From the NCBI GenBank assembly GCA_003427395.1, contig BFEA01000040.1, forward strand, positions 4,197,163 through 4,244,567: DNA of 47,405 nucleotides. The letters run 5' to 3'. Made by a program: the position numbers and the translations under genes. Of the stretch, positions 21,205 through 30,164 are shown in pieces (position 1 is the stretch's first letter; each line of letters starts with the position of its first letter). Under the pieces are notes generated by a model. That model was not told the DNA's origin, searched no databases, and saw only the letters and a program-made list of their open reading frames with translations. This DNA is from Chara braunii (taxonomy: Eukaryota; Streptophyta; Charophyceae; Charales; Characeae).

Positions 21205-21793
21205 NNNNNNNNNNNNNNNNNNNNNNNNNNNNNNNNNNNNNNNNNNNNNNNNNNNNNNNNNNNNNNNNNNNNNNNNNNNNNNNNNNNNNNNNNNNNNNNN
21301 NNNNNNNNNNNNNNNNNNNNNNNNNNNNNNNNNNNNNNNNNNNNNNNNNNNNNNNNNNNNNNNNNNNNNTGGAAGAAGGGGAGGAACACTCACCTTCGGC
21401 AACGTACTCCGAGGACGTCCAAGGCGGCGGCAGGTCGCAGTAGCAGAAGAATGAACTCCACGGTGGATTGCAGCAGTGGACAGAACGTGGAGTGGAGTGC
21501 TGTTTTTTTGCGCGGCGGAGACCTGGAAAAGCAAGGAGTTTGAATTCGAATTCTTAGGGCCTCCACGCTGGAGGGCATCCCAGGAAGATGCATCCATCGC
21601 GAAAGGACAAATCAAACAGCCACCACGGGTAATGGGACCCGCAGTCTGGTAGGGGCATTCCGAAAAGTTGTGCCCCTCACTGACAGGGGCCTGCACGAAT
21701 CAGAGGCCCCAGGGGCAAATCAGGGTAAGTCAGCCGTTGGAGGGGCAAAACGCAAATAAACGCAAACTTCAGGGGCATTTTGAAAATTTTCCC
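20361..21793. mobile_element. DNA transposon with ~80-bp TIRs (MULE-like), gapped
   Basis: The left end 20361-20440 and the reverse complement of 21711-21793 match closely: GGGAAAATTTTC, AAATGCCCCTGAAGTTTGCG, TTTATTTG, CCCTGATTTGCCCCT. Further AGGGGCA motifs continue inward on both sides. The flanks are TCA(10) on the left and TCA(9) on the right, a likely target duplication blurred by the A run. GGG...CCC ends with TGCCCCT-rich TIRs resemble plant Mutator-like elements. No transposase is visible. The interior has an AG microsatellite (20809-20866), an AC run and an N gap, so it is non-autonomous or incompletely assembled. Confidence 0.75.
21205..21369. other. Assembly gap (165 N)
   Basis: A run of N follows an (AC)n microsatellite (21175-21203) inside the TIR element. 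The repeat is the probable cause of the break. Confidence 0.95.
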
Positions 21794-22266
21794 TCAAAAA
21801 AAAAGAAAAAAGGGGCTAGTAGGAGATTGCTTGAGCTTGGCGTCCGAAGTTCCCCTTCCACGAGGGCTGGGTCATGCTAGCCCTGGTGCCTGTCACTACT
21901 GTACAGTCCAAGTTCCTCTCGATACAAAGTCGGGCTATGGTCCTGACTGCTGGTCACACTGAGGTAGGATAGTAGAGATAAGGGGGTACGCTAGCAGTAT
22001 CGACGTAAGGATGGAGCGGGAGGTAGCCTCGTTCCCTCAGGACAACCATGTCTGACCGCTTCAGGCGATCAATGTATGCCTAGTAACCGGCCTCTACAAC
22101 ACACACACACAAAAAAAAAAAAAAGACACAGTAAAAGAATTGAGCTTCCCTGCATGGGGACATTGCAGATATACCTGTTTTTAAACAGCAATTTTGTCTG
22201 TCCGCGCAGGTATCGCGGTAAAAATACCGGTTAAGTTGCAGAAATACCTTTTTTCGAAGGTTTCTG
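21794..22266. other. No gene; possible SINE-tail remnant
   Basis: The stretch ending CCTCTACAACAC at 22091-22102 followed by (AC)n and A14 shares its last 12 bases with the 3' part of the SINE at 22449-23134 (23094-23105). It may be the tail of a related, diverged copy. Nothing else was recognised. Confidence 0.4.
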
Positions 22267-22390
22267 TGCAGATTTACCGGGCGGTGCCTTCTTTTGTAAC
22301 AGAGGGCGCGCCGGCCTGGCCTTGAGGCAAGGGCTCCAAGGCCGACGGGTCCTCTGTTGCAAAAAGGAGGTACGGTGCGGTTTATCTGCA
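22267..22390. repeat. Small foldback repeat
   Basis: Arms of about 39 bp (22267-22304 and 22351-22390) are roughly 80% complementary: TGCAGATTTACCGGGCGGTG...TAACAGAGG against its inverse ending TTTATCTGCA. The loop also contains GGCCTTG/CAAGGCC-type pairing. Possible MITE remnant. Confidence 0.55.
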
Positions 22391-22448
22391 GCTGAAACGG
22401 CACCGGCCAGAATATCTGCATAGATACACCTCAAAAGAGGCTGGGCTG

Positions 22449-23134
22449 GTCCAGTTGATGTAGCTCAGTGGTTAGTGCACCGGTTAGAAATGCGCATTGT
22501 GGTATGAGGTTGCGGGTTCAAATCCGCAGCCTCATGCATGGACACCGGCAGGGCGTTAGAATGACGCACGGCTGGACACACACCCCTTGGGCTGAGGCAT
22601 GGTAAGGTATTACAGACACTGCCTGTGCACCACCCAGTCCAGGGGACTGTCCATGGTGTTGTATGTTGGGTCCTGGCCTATGAGGGGTTTGCCTGATACT
22701 GTTAGCAGTCTAATGAGGATGCAGGTACGGGTTTGTGGTTAGACTGCTCATGTATGTGTGTTGGTTACCTTAGGCTCTGCTTTGGGGGGGGCAAGGACCA
22801 GAGGTGGGATGGTGTCCCGTTTGGGGGGAGGGTTGGCTTGGCACAAGCTCTGCTGGAGGATATCGGTGGGGAACCTACAGTAGCTGATTGTCCTAAGGGA
22901 TCCCGGTAGGAGGGGTGTTAGTAGACAGACTCTGGTGGAGGAAATCGTTGGGGAACCTGCAGTAGGGGCTGTCTGAGGGGGATCCTCCTGCAGTAGGGGC
23001 TGTCTGAGGGGGATCCTCCAAGATAGGATGGTCTGGGTCCCATAAATTAGTTGCTGACTGTAGATAGGTACCTGTCGTGGGTCCAGAAACCCACCTCTAC
23101 AACACCCTGGATTTATTTAAAAAAGAATAATAAT
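22449..23134 (+). mobile_element. Long tRNA-headed SINE with 16-bp target duplication
   Basis: The direct repeat AAAAGAGGCTGGGCTG flanks the element perfectly at 22433-22448 and 23135-23150. The head has Pol III promoter boxes: A box TAGCTCAGTGG (22461-22471) and B box GGTTCAAATCC (22515-22525), 54 bp apart, within a tRNA-like stretch. Acceptor and anticodon arms do not fold, so it is not a tRNA gene. The body is about 600 bp and has internal duplications: a perfect 31-bp tandem (22957-23018) and an earlier ~82-bp-spaced repeat (CTCTGSTGGAGGAWATCG). The 3' end is A-rich (AAAAAAGAATAATAAT). At 686 bp it is long for a SINE. Box-driven Pol III transcription is inferred. Confidence 0.82.
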
Positions 23135-23543
23135 AAAAGAGGCTGGGCTGCTTGCAAACTTGTTTGTGTACATCTCCACAATCGCGTCCAGACTCGTACG
23201 TTGCGGAAACTGAAGGCTGCTAGTGGGACTTGGCTCCCGGACTGGTAAAGTCGCTACCACTCGTTTAAAAACCTGTATTTCTGCTATTTGAAATTGAAAT
23301 TCCCCTTTCTTCATAGAAGCAAGGACACTGGAGCACCCGAGTGCAATCCTCAGGCGTGCAGAGCTGGCAATCAGTCCTGCACAAAATGAGTAGAGGAAAG
23401 GCGAGGAAATTTTGCGACGGATGCAGAAACATTTTCTGCAGCATAAATTTGTGCAATTCTGATCTTTCAATTTTTTTTTGGAATTCGCAGTTATTTTGAA
23501 AATTTCGAAATTTTGCATTTTGGGGTCTCCTACAGGGACCTTG

Positions 23544-24005
23544 GGGCTCGTTCGACACTCCTTGGGCACGTAAAGTTCCCCAGGAATTGTTCGTTCCACC
23601 TATCCTCGGGGATGCAGTCGGCTAAAAAAAAGTGAAAACACTCCGAAGGAAATTCCTTGGGCTCCGAGGATTCCCCAGCCATTTCTTCCTTTTGCCCAAG
23701 GGACCTCACGAGGTCCCTTGGGCAAAAGGAATCCGTGTTTCACGGAGAGGAGCAGGCTCATGGGTAGAGAGATGTTAGAACTGAGAATCTGGATCGTGGC
23801 GGCACCCTATTGGCTGAAGGCCTCAAACACATTTGATTTTTTTTTTGTTTTCTTTTTTCTTGTCTGACATCGTTCGAAAGAAATGTCCTCGGGCGACGTC
23901 CCCGAGGACAGGTGGAACGATGGCGGGAATTTCCTTGAAAACCCCCAAGGAAACTTCCTTCGGCCCCGAGGACGCCCCAAGGAGTGTCGAACGAGCCCCC
24001 TTGTC
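23544..24005. repeat. Foldback-like DNA with outer inverted and internal direct repeats
   Basis: GGGGCTCGTTCGACACTCCTTGGG (first 20: GGGGCTCGTTCGACACTCCT) at 23544 has its inverse at about 23973-24000. GTTCGTTCCACCTATCCTCGGGGA at 23588 pairs with CCGAGGACAGGTGGAACGAT near 23904-23925. Direct copies of AAGGAAAYTTCCTT.GGC.CCGAGGA lie at about 23647 and 23950. The centre holds the perfect palindrome listed separately. The sequence looks like a rearranged foldback transposon. Confidence 0.55.
23686..23731. repeat. Perfect 22-bp-arm palindrome
   Basis: TTCCTTTTGCCCAAGGGACC plus TC is followed by AC and then by its exact reverse complement. The arms are 22 bp with no mismatch and the spacer is 2 bp. 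It could extrude as a cruciform or hairpin. No terminator or gene lies next to it. Confidence 0.9.
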
Positions 24006-24201
24006 CCACTTCGTCCATTGAGCTAGGTCCATGTTCACCGTGCGACTGTAGGCAATGAAGGAGATGCACGCCCGAGCAATCATCCAGCGGTCCTCTCTTT
24101 TTTGAAAAATTAATAGATATTATCGCGTTTCTTATTCCAACAAAATAGTTCCAAAAACGACGATTTCTCGAATGCTACGCCCCCTACCCTCGCCACTTTC
24201 C

Positions 24202-24243
24202 GTTGAGCTAGCTGTCTCCTTTTTTGGAGACAGCCAGTTCAAC
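24202..24243. repeat. 18-bp-arm inverted repeat with T6 loop
   Basis: GTTGAGCTAGCTGTCTCC, six T, then GGAGACAGCCAGTTCAAC. The arms pair with two mismatches. It lies in intergenic AT-rich DNA. Confidence 0.85.
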
Positions 24244-24420
24244 AACCGTTGGCATTCTTTCTGGCGTTTTTTTTTTTTTTAATGTTATTTTATTATGTTT
24301 TGAGAAATCTGTGAATTCGTTTGTACTTTGATATTTTCATGCGACTTTTGAAGGACCGAAGATGCGTGAACTACGGGCAATTTGGTGCGACCTTTGAAGG
24401 ACCACATATGCGTCTTTTTT

Positions 24421-24640
24421 TTTTTTTTTAGGTCCTTTGCGCAAGGCCTCTATCCTGGTGGTGGTAAGAGAACCACCGGGATTGAGGCTTTGCCTGGCGG
24501 ACCACTCCATCTATTGGTGGGGAGCATCACCTGCTGGAAACCGGGTCCGGCGTCCCTTAAGTACATCCTTATAAAGCAAAGCACCGTTGAAAGAGTGACA
24601 CCATTGTGCTGGAAACCGGGTCCAGCGTCCCATGTCTGCT
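24421..24640 (-). repeat. Family H repeat, copy D (double core)
   Basis: Poly-T at about 24416-24430 (poly-A on minus) is followed by ~75 variable bases. The full core is at 24505-24556, then TTAAGTACATCC, then a second half-core CTGGAAACCGGGTCCAGCG at 24610-24628. The arrangement mirrors copy C, including the GTACTTAA link. Three isolated N bases follow at 24677, 24679 and 24695. Confidence 0.72.
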
Positions 24641-24865
24641 CAATTTTCCTTACCAAACCCTACAGCAGGGTTGGGANCNGGGGGGAGAACCACCNGGGGG
24701 CACCAGTAGAGTCTCCCTCCTTTCCCTAGCCCCTGCCATCCTTCTACTGTCCTTCTGGTGTCTATCTGGCGTCTATTGTGTCTAAATCAGAGAATGGACT
24801 CACTGAGAGTCCTGGACTTGAGACTTTTTTTAAACTTCCACCAACGAGTCTCTCAGAAAAAATCC

Positions 24866-24915
24866 CCCCTTTTGGTGGACTGCTGCAGGAAACCGGGTCC
24901 AGCGTCCCATGGATA
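24866..24915 (-). repeat. Family H repeat, copy E (partial)
   Basis: TTTTGGTGGACTGCTGCAGG then AAACCGGGTCCAGCGTCCCA. The left part of the core is diverged or shortened. Confidence 0.6.
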
Positions 24916-25189
24916 ACACATTTATCTCTGCACTACATTGGTGGGATGGCCTCAATTAAACTAAGGGGACAGAACAGAGGATGATGGAAGAATAGGAGAA
25001 CAGAATGACAGAATAACAAAATGACAGAAAAACAGCATGACCAAACTAGGAAGAGTCAGAAGGAACAGCAAGGAACAGAAAGGGACAGAAAGGAACAGAG
25101 AGCAGGGAAAAACCGAAAGGCAGGAAAAACAGAAGGCAAGAGAAAGAAATGCAAAGAAATGCAGAGAGTGGAATCTGCTGAAAATTTCT

Positions 25190-25477
25190 CAGAGGGGGGG
25201 GGGACGGGACTTCCTCCAGCGCCAGTGGGTGGGGGGGGAAGGGATCTGCAAATTCTTGAGCCGGGCGTAATCTCTCACTGGGGTCGAGGTTTGTCCATTC
25301 GTGGAAAATCAGCTGATAGTCTCTTGCTATCGCAGTCCGGTGTCCTTCTTGCCGTTCTCCTCCCTGCTGGCGATCCCCAGACCATCTTACCTCCGCCACC
25401 CATCCATTTCTTTCCCCTCCCAACCAATCCTGACTGAATCGGGAGATGATCCTGTGGATATCTTGCCAGGAATTCAT
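25190..25477 (-). pseudogene. L4 ORF2: extreme C-terminus after an internal deletion
   Basis: The segment reads ISRFSQDWLGGERNGWVAEV, ARDYQLIFHEWTNLDPSERL and RPAQEFADPFPPHPLALEE. It matches the end of L3 (RDYKLAFNDWT, RPMSDFPAPFPPSALSL). Only about 80 bp separate it from the post-RT block, whereas L2 has about 1.2 kb there, so the zf-RVT region has been deleted. Confidence 0.75.
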
Positions 25478-25556
25478 TTGGTCGAGTTTATCCCTGGCTG
25501 TCTCCCATTGGGCGGCGATTTCGTGTTGGAATAACAGGCGTAACTGTTCTGTGACT

Positions 25557-27291
25557 TCACCTTCTGCGTCCTAGTCCTCCTCTGGTCTTGGGCTGAATCA
25601 CTGAGTCCCATGCTACTCGACTGATTGCATGGGGGGCGTTATTGTTTCCTCTCCAGAGGAAAGCTGCTAACTGCTGTTTGCGTGACCTAAGCCCCCCCGC
25701 ACTCATGGGCCATATAATAGATTTGTACCAGAGCGTGGCCAGAACCACATTATTGATGACCAGAGCCGAGAGCCCCCAAAATTCTTAGAGGGTCTTCCAG
25801 TGGAAGCCATGTGATTCGCGGATTTTCGGGGGGCCTTCCTCCTTGATGGTGCATCCACCATCCAATAGTCTTTTGTCCCCAGTTTACTGTCATATCGGAT
25901 GGCTGGCAGAACCGGTTCATAAGTTTTTGGATTTCTTCCATGTTCAGGTATGTCGCTTCCATTATTATGGTGAGGTCATCAGCGAAAAGGGAGCAGATCG
26001 GCACTGCCTCCTCCGGGATATTAGTGATCTTAATGCGAGAGAGGTTCTTGTTGTGCCTAAGGTTGACCGAAAGTGCTTCCATTATGACCAAAAACATATA
26101 GGGAGCGATGGGGTCCCCTTGTCTTACTGACCTTTGAAGCTCGAAGGGGGGCGTTATCGACCCATTGACCTGCGCAGGTGGTGGCGTTACGGTGGAGGAT
26201 CTTGACCCAACGCCGAAAGAGTGGACAAAAATTCATTCTTTCCAGGCATTTGTCCAGAAATTCTCAGCCAATGTGGTCGTAGGCTTTCTCAAAGTCAATG
26301 AATATGATGGCCACGTTTGCTTTGTGTCGTTGGGCTAGTTGGACCACCTCATTAACAAGCAAGATATTTTCTTGTATATTCCTTCCTGCCATGAAATCTG
26401 TCTGAACTGGGTGTATGACGTCTTCTAGAACAGTCGCCATACGGTTTGTCAGAGCTTTGGAAATCATTTTGTAGACTACTTTAAGCAATGCAATGGGTCT
26501 GTAATTTCTAATGTTTATTTTGTCACCCTTTTTATATCGTAATGATAGCACATCTTTACCCACAATTTCCCCCATTTCTCCTGCATTCCACACCTCCTGA
26601 TAATATTCTCATAAGTCCGTGTTCAAATCTAGCCACATGGCTTCCCAAAATTCCTTGGGGAAGTCATCTATGCCAGGGGTTTTTTCCTCTTTCATTTGGA
26701 GGAGTGTTGTCCAGATTTCATTTTTAGACAGTGTTTCCTCCAGCTGTTCTCATTGTTGTGGGGAGAGGTATCGATCCATTGACATCAAGAAGTCCTCCAG
26801 TTCCCTATCCCTCCTTTCTTCTTGTGATGGTGGGATCTGGGATGTATATAGCTGTTTAAAAAAGGTCATAAGCTTGTGATTAATGTGCAATGTGTTGTAT
26901 CAGTCGTTATGATATCCCCGTTATCCGGGTCAACGAGTGCTTCGATGACTGTCCGTCAGGCCCGTGTTGTGGCCATGGAGAAGAAACGAGTGTCCATGGT
27001 GGCTTCCTGAGTAAATTTGGTCATTTCCCCCCGAATTCTGATCACTTGCCATCTATGTAATACGTATTGTAGGGGTCGGTCTTTAATATTTTGTATAGCG
27101 GTTGTGAGAAATTGCGAGTTTGCCTGTTGTTCCAGGGTTATTAGTTCCTTGTGGATAGACATCTCTTGCTGTTGCCGTAGGGCTGCTTTGGCTTTGGATA
27201 AGTCCTTGCATTTTTTTGCTAGGTAGATTAGCCCGTTGTTAAACCATGTTAGAAGTGAGTCGAAAAGATGTCTTTGTTGGCGCCAAAAGTT
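25557..27291 (-). pseudogene. L4 ORF2: linker and reverse transcriptase
   Basis: After a linker (27160s: ELITLEQQANSQFL, LHRWQVIRIRGEMTKF) the RT blocks are INIRNYRPIALLKVVYKMIS, VIHPVQTDFMAGRNIQENIL, VAIIFIDFEKAYDHIG and RRQGDPIAPYMFLVIMEALS-like text, then CSLFADDLTIIMEA. The catalytic FADD is kept. Frames break at about 26264, 26097 and 25750. The last block SVIQPKTRGGLG corresponds to SVIQPKIKGGL of L2, after which the zf-RVT part is missing. Confidence 0.87.
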
Positions 27292-28190
27292 TCATTCCTG
27301 ACGGATCATCTGTGTGAAAGTGGAGTCCTTAAGAAGGGAGGTGTTTAATTTGTAAACACCTGGACCCTGGTCGGGCCTTTTCCTCATTGTCAGTGTTATT
27401 CTGCACGTCTTATGGTCTAGTCCTGGATGCGGACTTCGTGGGAGGATTAGTGACCAGCGCAAAGCTCCTTCTAGGTCATTGGAGATAAGGATAAGGTCTA
27501 TCCTAGATTTGGATAATCGTGCCGGGTCATTATCCCTTATGCATGTAAAGGATCGCGCCTGGGGGTGTAATCGACGAAAGGTGTCAAAGATTGAAAGTGT
27601 TTCACAGAGTTCTGTTATCATTCATTCATCCTCTACTGCGGCGAAGGAGGGGGAATCTTGGGCATTCCATCTATCCAAGTTTCTGTCGGGGGTAGCATTA
27701 AAGTCCCCTGCGATAATTAGGGGGATGCCCTCCAGCACTTGTGTAGTCAGTGTTCCCAAAAATTGTCTTCGTTCTCCTACTGTGTTGGGTGAATAAATGG
27801 ACAGTATGCACAGTAGCTCCAGTTCCAGCATACCAAGGATAGATGCCCATCATCCCTCTTCTTCATCTACGACCCAGTGCACTAGCTGAAATTTGGAGTC
27901 CGGGGGGACCCAGATTGCTACTCCGGCTGAGCCTGGTCTGGGTGCGTGGGCTCTAAATGCTGTGTGAGGCCAGACCATTTTTTGTGCTCTGTTATGTTCT
28001 GAAGTGTCCTGAAGGTGGGTTTCCTGGACGCAGATTACGTCCGGCCATCGTCTGCCTCCTACTCCTTTGAGCTGATCCCAAATGGTCTGATGCTTTTCTG
28101 GTTTGCTTGAAGCTAGATCATTTATATTAACGGACCGTAGATCAAGGTCGGCCGAGGCCGCCGAGCTAACACATTTTTTTCATGTTGGAT
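27292..28190 (-). pseudogene. L4 ORF2: APE-type endonuclease
   Basis: Motifs in order are LDLRSVNINDLAS, DVICVQETHL, GSAGVAIWVPP, LCILSIYSPN, IIAGDFNATPDRNLDRW, SKSRIDLILISNDLEGALRW and HPGLDHKT. All main catalytic motifs are present. One TGA splits it at about 27622. Its role is target nicking for target-primed reverse transcription. Confidence 0.87.
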
Positions 28191-28275
28191 TCCTGCAATA
28201 CAATGTTTCTAGATCATCCATTTACTGCTTATCATTTTTCTACGACCGCACATGATTAAGACCTCGTAGTGGATG

Positions 28276-29158
28276 TCATTGCTTGACATCCCATCTGTTT
28301 AGATGTAGGACCTTTTTCCGGACCATCCGGCAGAGGTGGCTGCAGACGTCGTCTTCGGACCAAAATTCACTGGCCTTAACTTTTGCGCACTGCAGGTCCA
28401 GGAGAGGATTGTGGCTGTACCAGCCGAGGCTGGCAGACTTACCAGGATCAAAGAGCAGGTAAAGGTCGTTCTTTGCCATTTAACAGCCATTTCGTCAAAA
28501 CGGACATATTATATTTTTTGAATGAAATCAAAACTGATTTTTTTTGCGAAAATCAGGTCGGAATGTTTTGCTGCTGGGGGTCCGGCGTTCCCAAAGCGCC
28601 GGACCCCCTACATGTATCTGGTCTATGGTTGAGACCAGATACTTTTTTTTTTTTTTGTATCTGGTCTCAACCATAGACCAGATACATGTAAGGGGTCCGG
28701 CGCTTTGGGAATGCCGGACCCCCAGGAGCAAAAAATTCCGACCGGATTTTGGCAAAAAAAGCCAATTTTGATTTTGTTCAAAAAATATAATATGTCCGTT
28801 TTGACGAAATGACTGTTATTTGCTCGTCGCAATCTTCGAATCTCAAGCCTGCCTTGGCCCAAGGGGCGTAGTGCTTGGGGATAAAAGTACGCATTTGAGA
28901 GGAGAAGGCTTTGGCATTTTCCCATTTGTCGCCTTCCTAGGACACGAATTCCCATCCGTGTAATGTTACCCCCCCGTATTCTCCTACCGGGGAGAGACCC
29001 AATTCCCATTTCCCTTCAGTCTTTCTAAGGGGGATGACAAGCACGCCATTTGATTTGGAGGGAGGCGTCTCAAAGAGGCCCCGTTCAATAAGTTGTCTTA
29101 CTTTGAGTCTTCGGGACGTCATACCTTCCTCTGTTGTTGCTTTCCTTCCTTCCCCATC
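28276..29158 (-). pseudogene. L4 ORF1: C-terminal module, split by a palindromic transposon
   Basis: From 29122 the frame gives SRRLKVRQLIERGLF, GKWELGLSP, a TAG, then ENAKAFSSQMRTFIPKHYAP and AGLRFEDCDEQ, where the 336-bp element is inserted. It resumes at 28479 with MAKNDLYLLFDPGKSASLGW and KVKASEFWSEDDVC and ends at a stop at 28276. Removing the element and one 4-bp duplication (340 bp) puts both sides in one frame (29122 to 28479 less 340 is 303, divisible by 3). Confidence 0.8.
28482..28817. mobile_element. Palindromic transposon family P, copy 1 (336 bp, TSD ATTT)
   Basis: Nearly the whole element is one inverted repeat centred at about 28648. The ends are AACAGCCATTTCGTCAAAAC and its inverse with one mismatch. 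Arms include GGGGGTCCGGCG and ACATGTATCTGGTCTATGG with a T/G loop. The flanks are ATTT at 28478-28481 and at 28818-28821, a 4-bp target duplication. It interrupts the L4 ORF1 in frame-restoring fashion. It codes for nothing and is therefore non-autonomous. The 4-bp duplication with varied sequence fits neither Tc1/mariner (TA) nor piggyBac (TTAA). Confidence 0.9.
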
Positions 29159-30164
29159 CTATCTGTGGTTGGAGGGATGAGGGTCCGTCTCAGTCGTGGG
29201 ACGAAACCGCCCACAAGCAACTGCCAAAATCCGCTGAAAGGCTTCCGCCCACGTCAGGTGGGGAGGTGGGCTGGATGTTAGCGCGGTTCTCAGGGATGGA
29301 CTGTTATTAAGAAGAGTCACCAATTCAATGTAAGACCTATCCCAGTACTCTTCATTTTCATTCGGATAGTCCGATTGCAGGTGTTTGAGTATCCAATCCG
29401 CTACCACCTGGACCTTCTGGTCCAGGCTCATTTCTTGTGGGGGAGCGTCAGGGTCAGCTGGGTCCTTCGGGGACTCCTCCATTTCTACGTCAGGGGGCGG
29501 TGGGGTCGTGTCCACATCCATCTGTTGTGCCCCGAAAGCATCTGAGCAGAAGTCGGGGGCCAAAGAATGTACCTCCGTCTGTCTAGATGGATCCGGCTGT
29601 TGTGCTTGGTTTGGGGACATTTGTTGCACCTGTTCAGATGAATCTGGTTGTTGTGCTTGGTTTGGGGACAGTTGTTGCACCTGGTCATGCTACGGTTGTT
29701 GCGGCTGTTGCGACTGTTGTGTTGTGTGTTGTGTTGGTAAACTCCTTGCCTGCTGCTTCAACCGCATCCCCCGCTGCCCCCCAGATGCTTTCTTTTCCAC
29801 TTCATCCGCCTGCTTGTGTTGTTGGCCGCTCTGGGGCTGTTTCTTCCCCAGGGATCAGCTTCACCCCCCCACTTCGTTCTAGCGGTTCTTCCAGATGCAT
29901 CTGTTCCGATCTGCTCAGTTCGTTCTCTAAGCAGGCAAAATGGTTTCCTTTATCTCCACTGTTCACCGCCTCCTTGTCTGACCCCGTCGGTTCCTTCTGC
30001 TGGTTTTCCTTCTGCGGGTTTTCCTTCTTTTTACTTCCGACGATCTTCCAGGTTTCTTGTTTCTTGGATCCGGGGGGGGGGCGCTTCAGGTGTGTTTCTA
30101 AGGATTTGGGGGGGGACCATGCTGCTGGAGGTTGGGAACTATGTCGCGGTTCACCCTGCCCTTC
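29159..30164 (-). pseudogene. L4 ORF1: Gln-rich linker and DWI/YP segment
   Basis: After a TGA at 30165 the frame changes. A Gln/Pro-rich stretch has two copies of MSPNQAQQPD-like text, then QQMDVDTTPPPPDVEMEE, then VADWILKHLQSDYPNENEEY and a helical end (WAEAFQRILAVACGRF). The DWI...YP...W segment matches L2. The plus-strand frames over this region (up to 209 codons) are antisense shadows. Confidence 0.65.

Noticed and set aside
21011-21696. ORFs of 91-190 codons across the gap
   Set aside because: They run through 165 N bases and (AC)n, so the reading frames are meaningless.
22455-22540. A tRNA gene
   Set aside because: Only the A and B boxes and a T-arm-like stem are present. The T loop is off by one, the acceptor and anticodon arms do not pair, and it sits at the head of a 686-bp element with target duplications.
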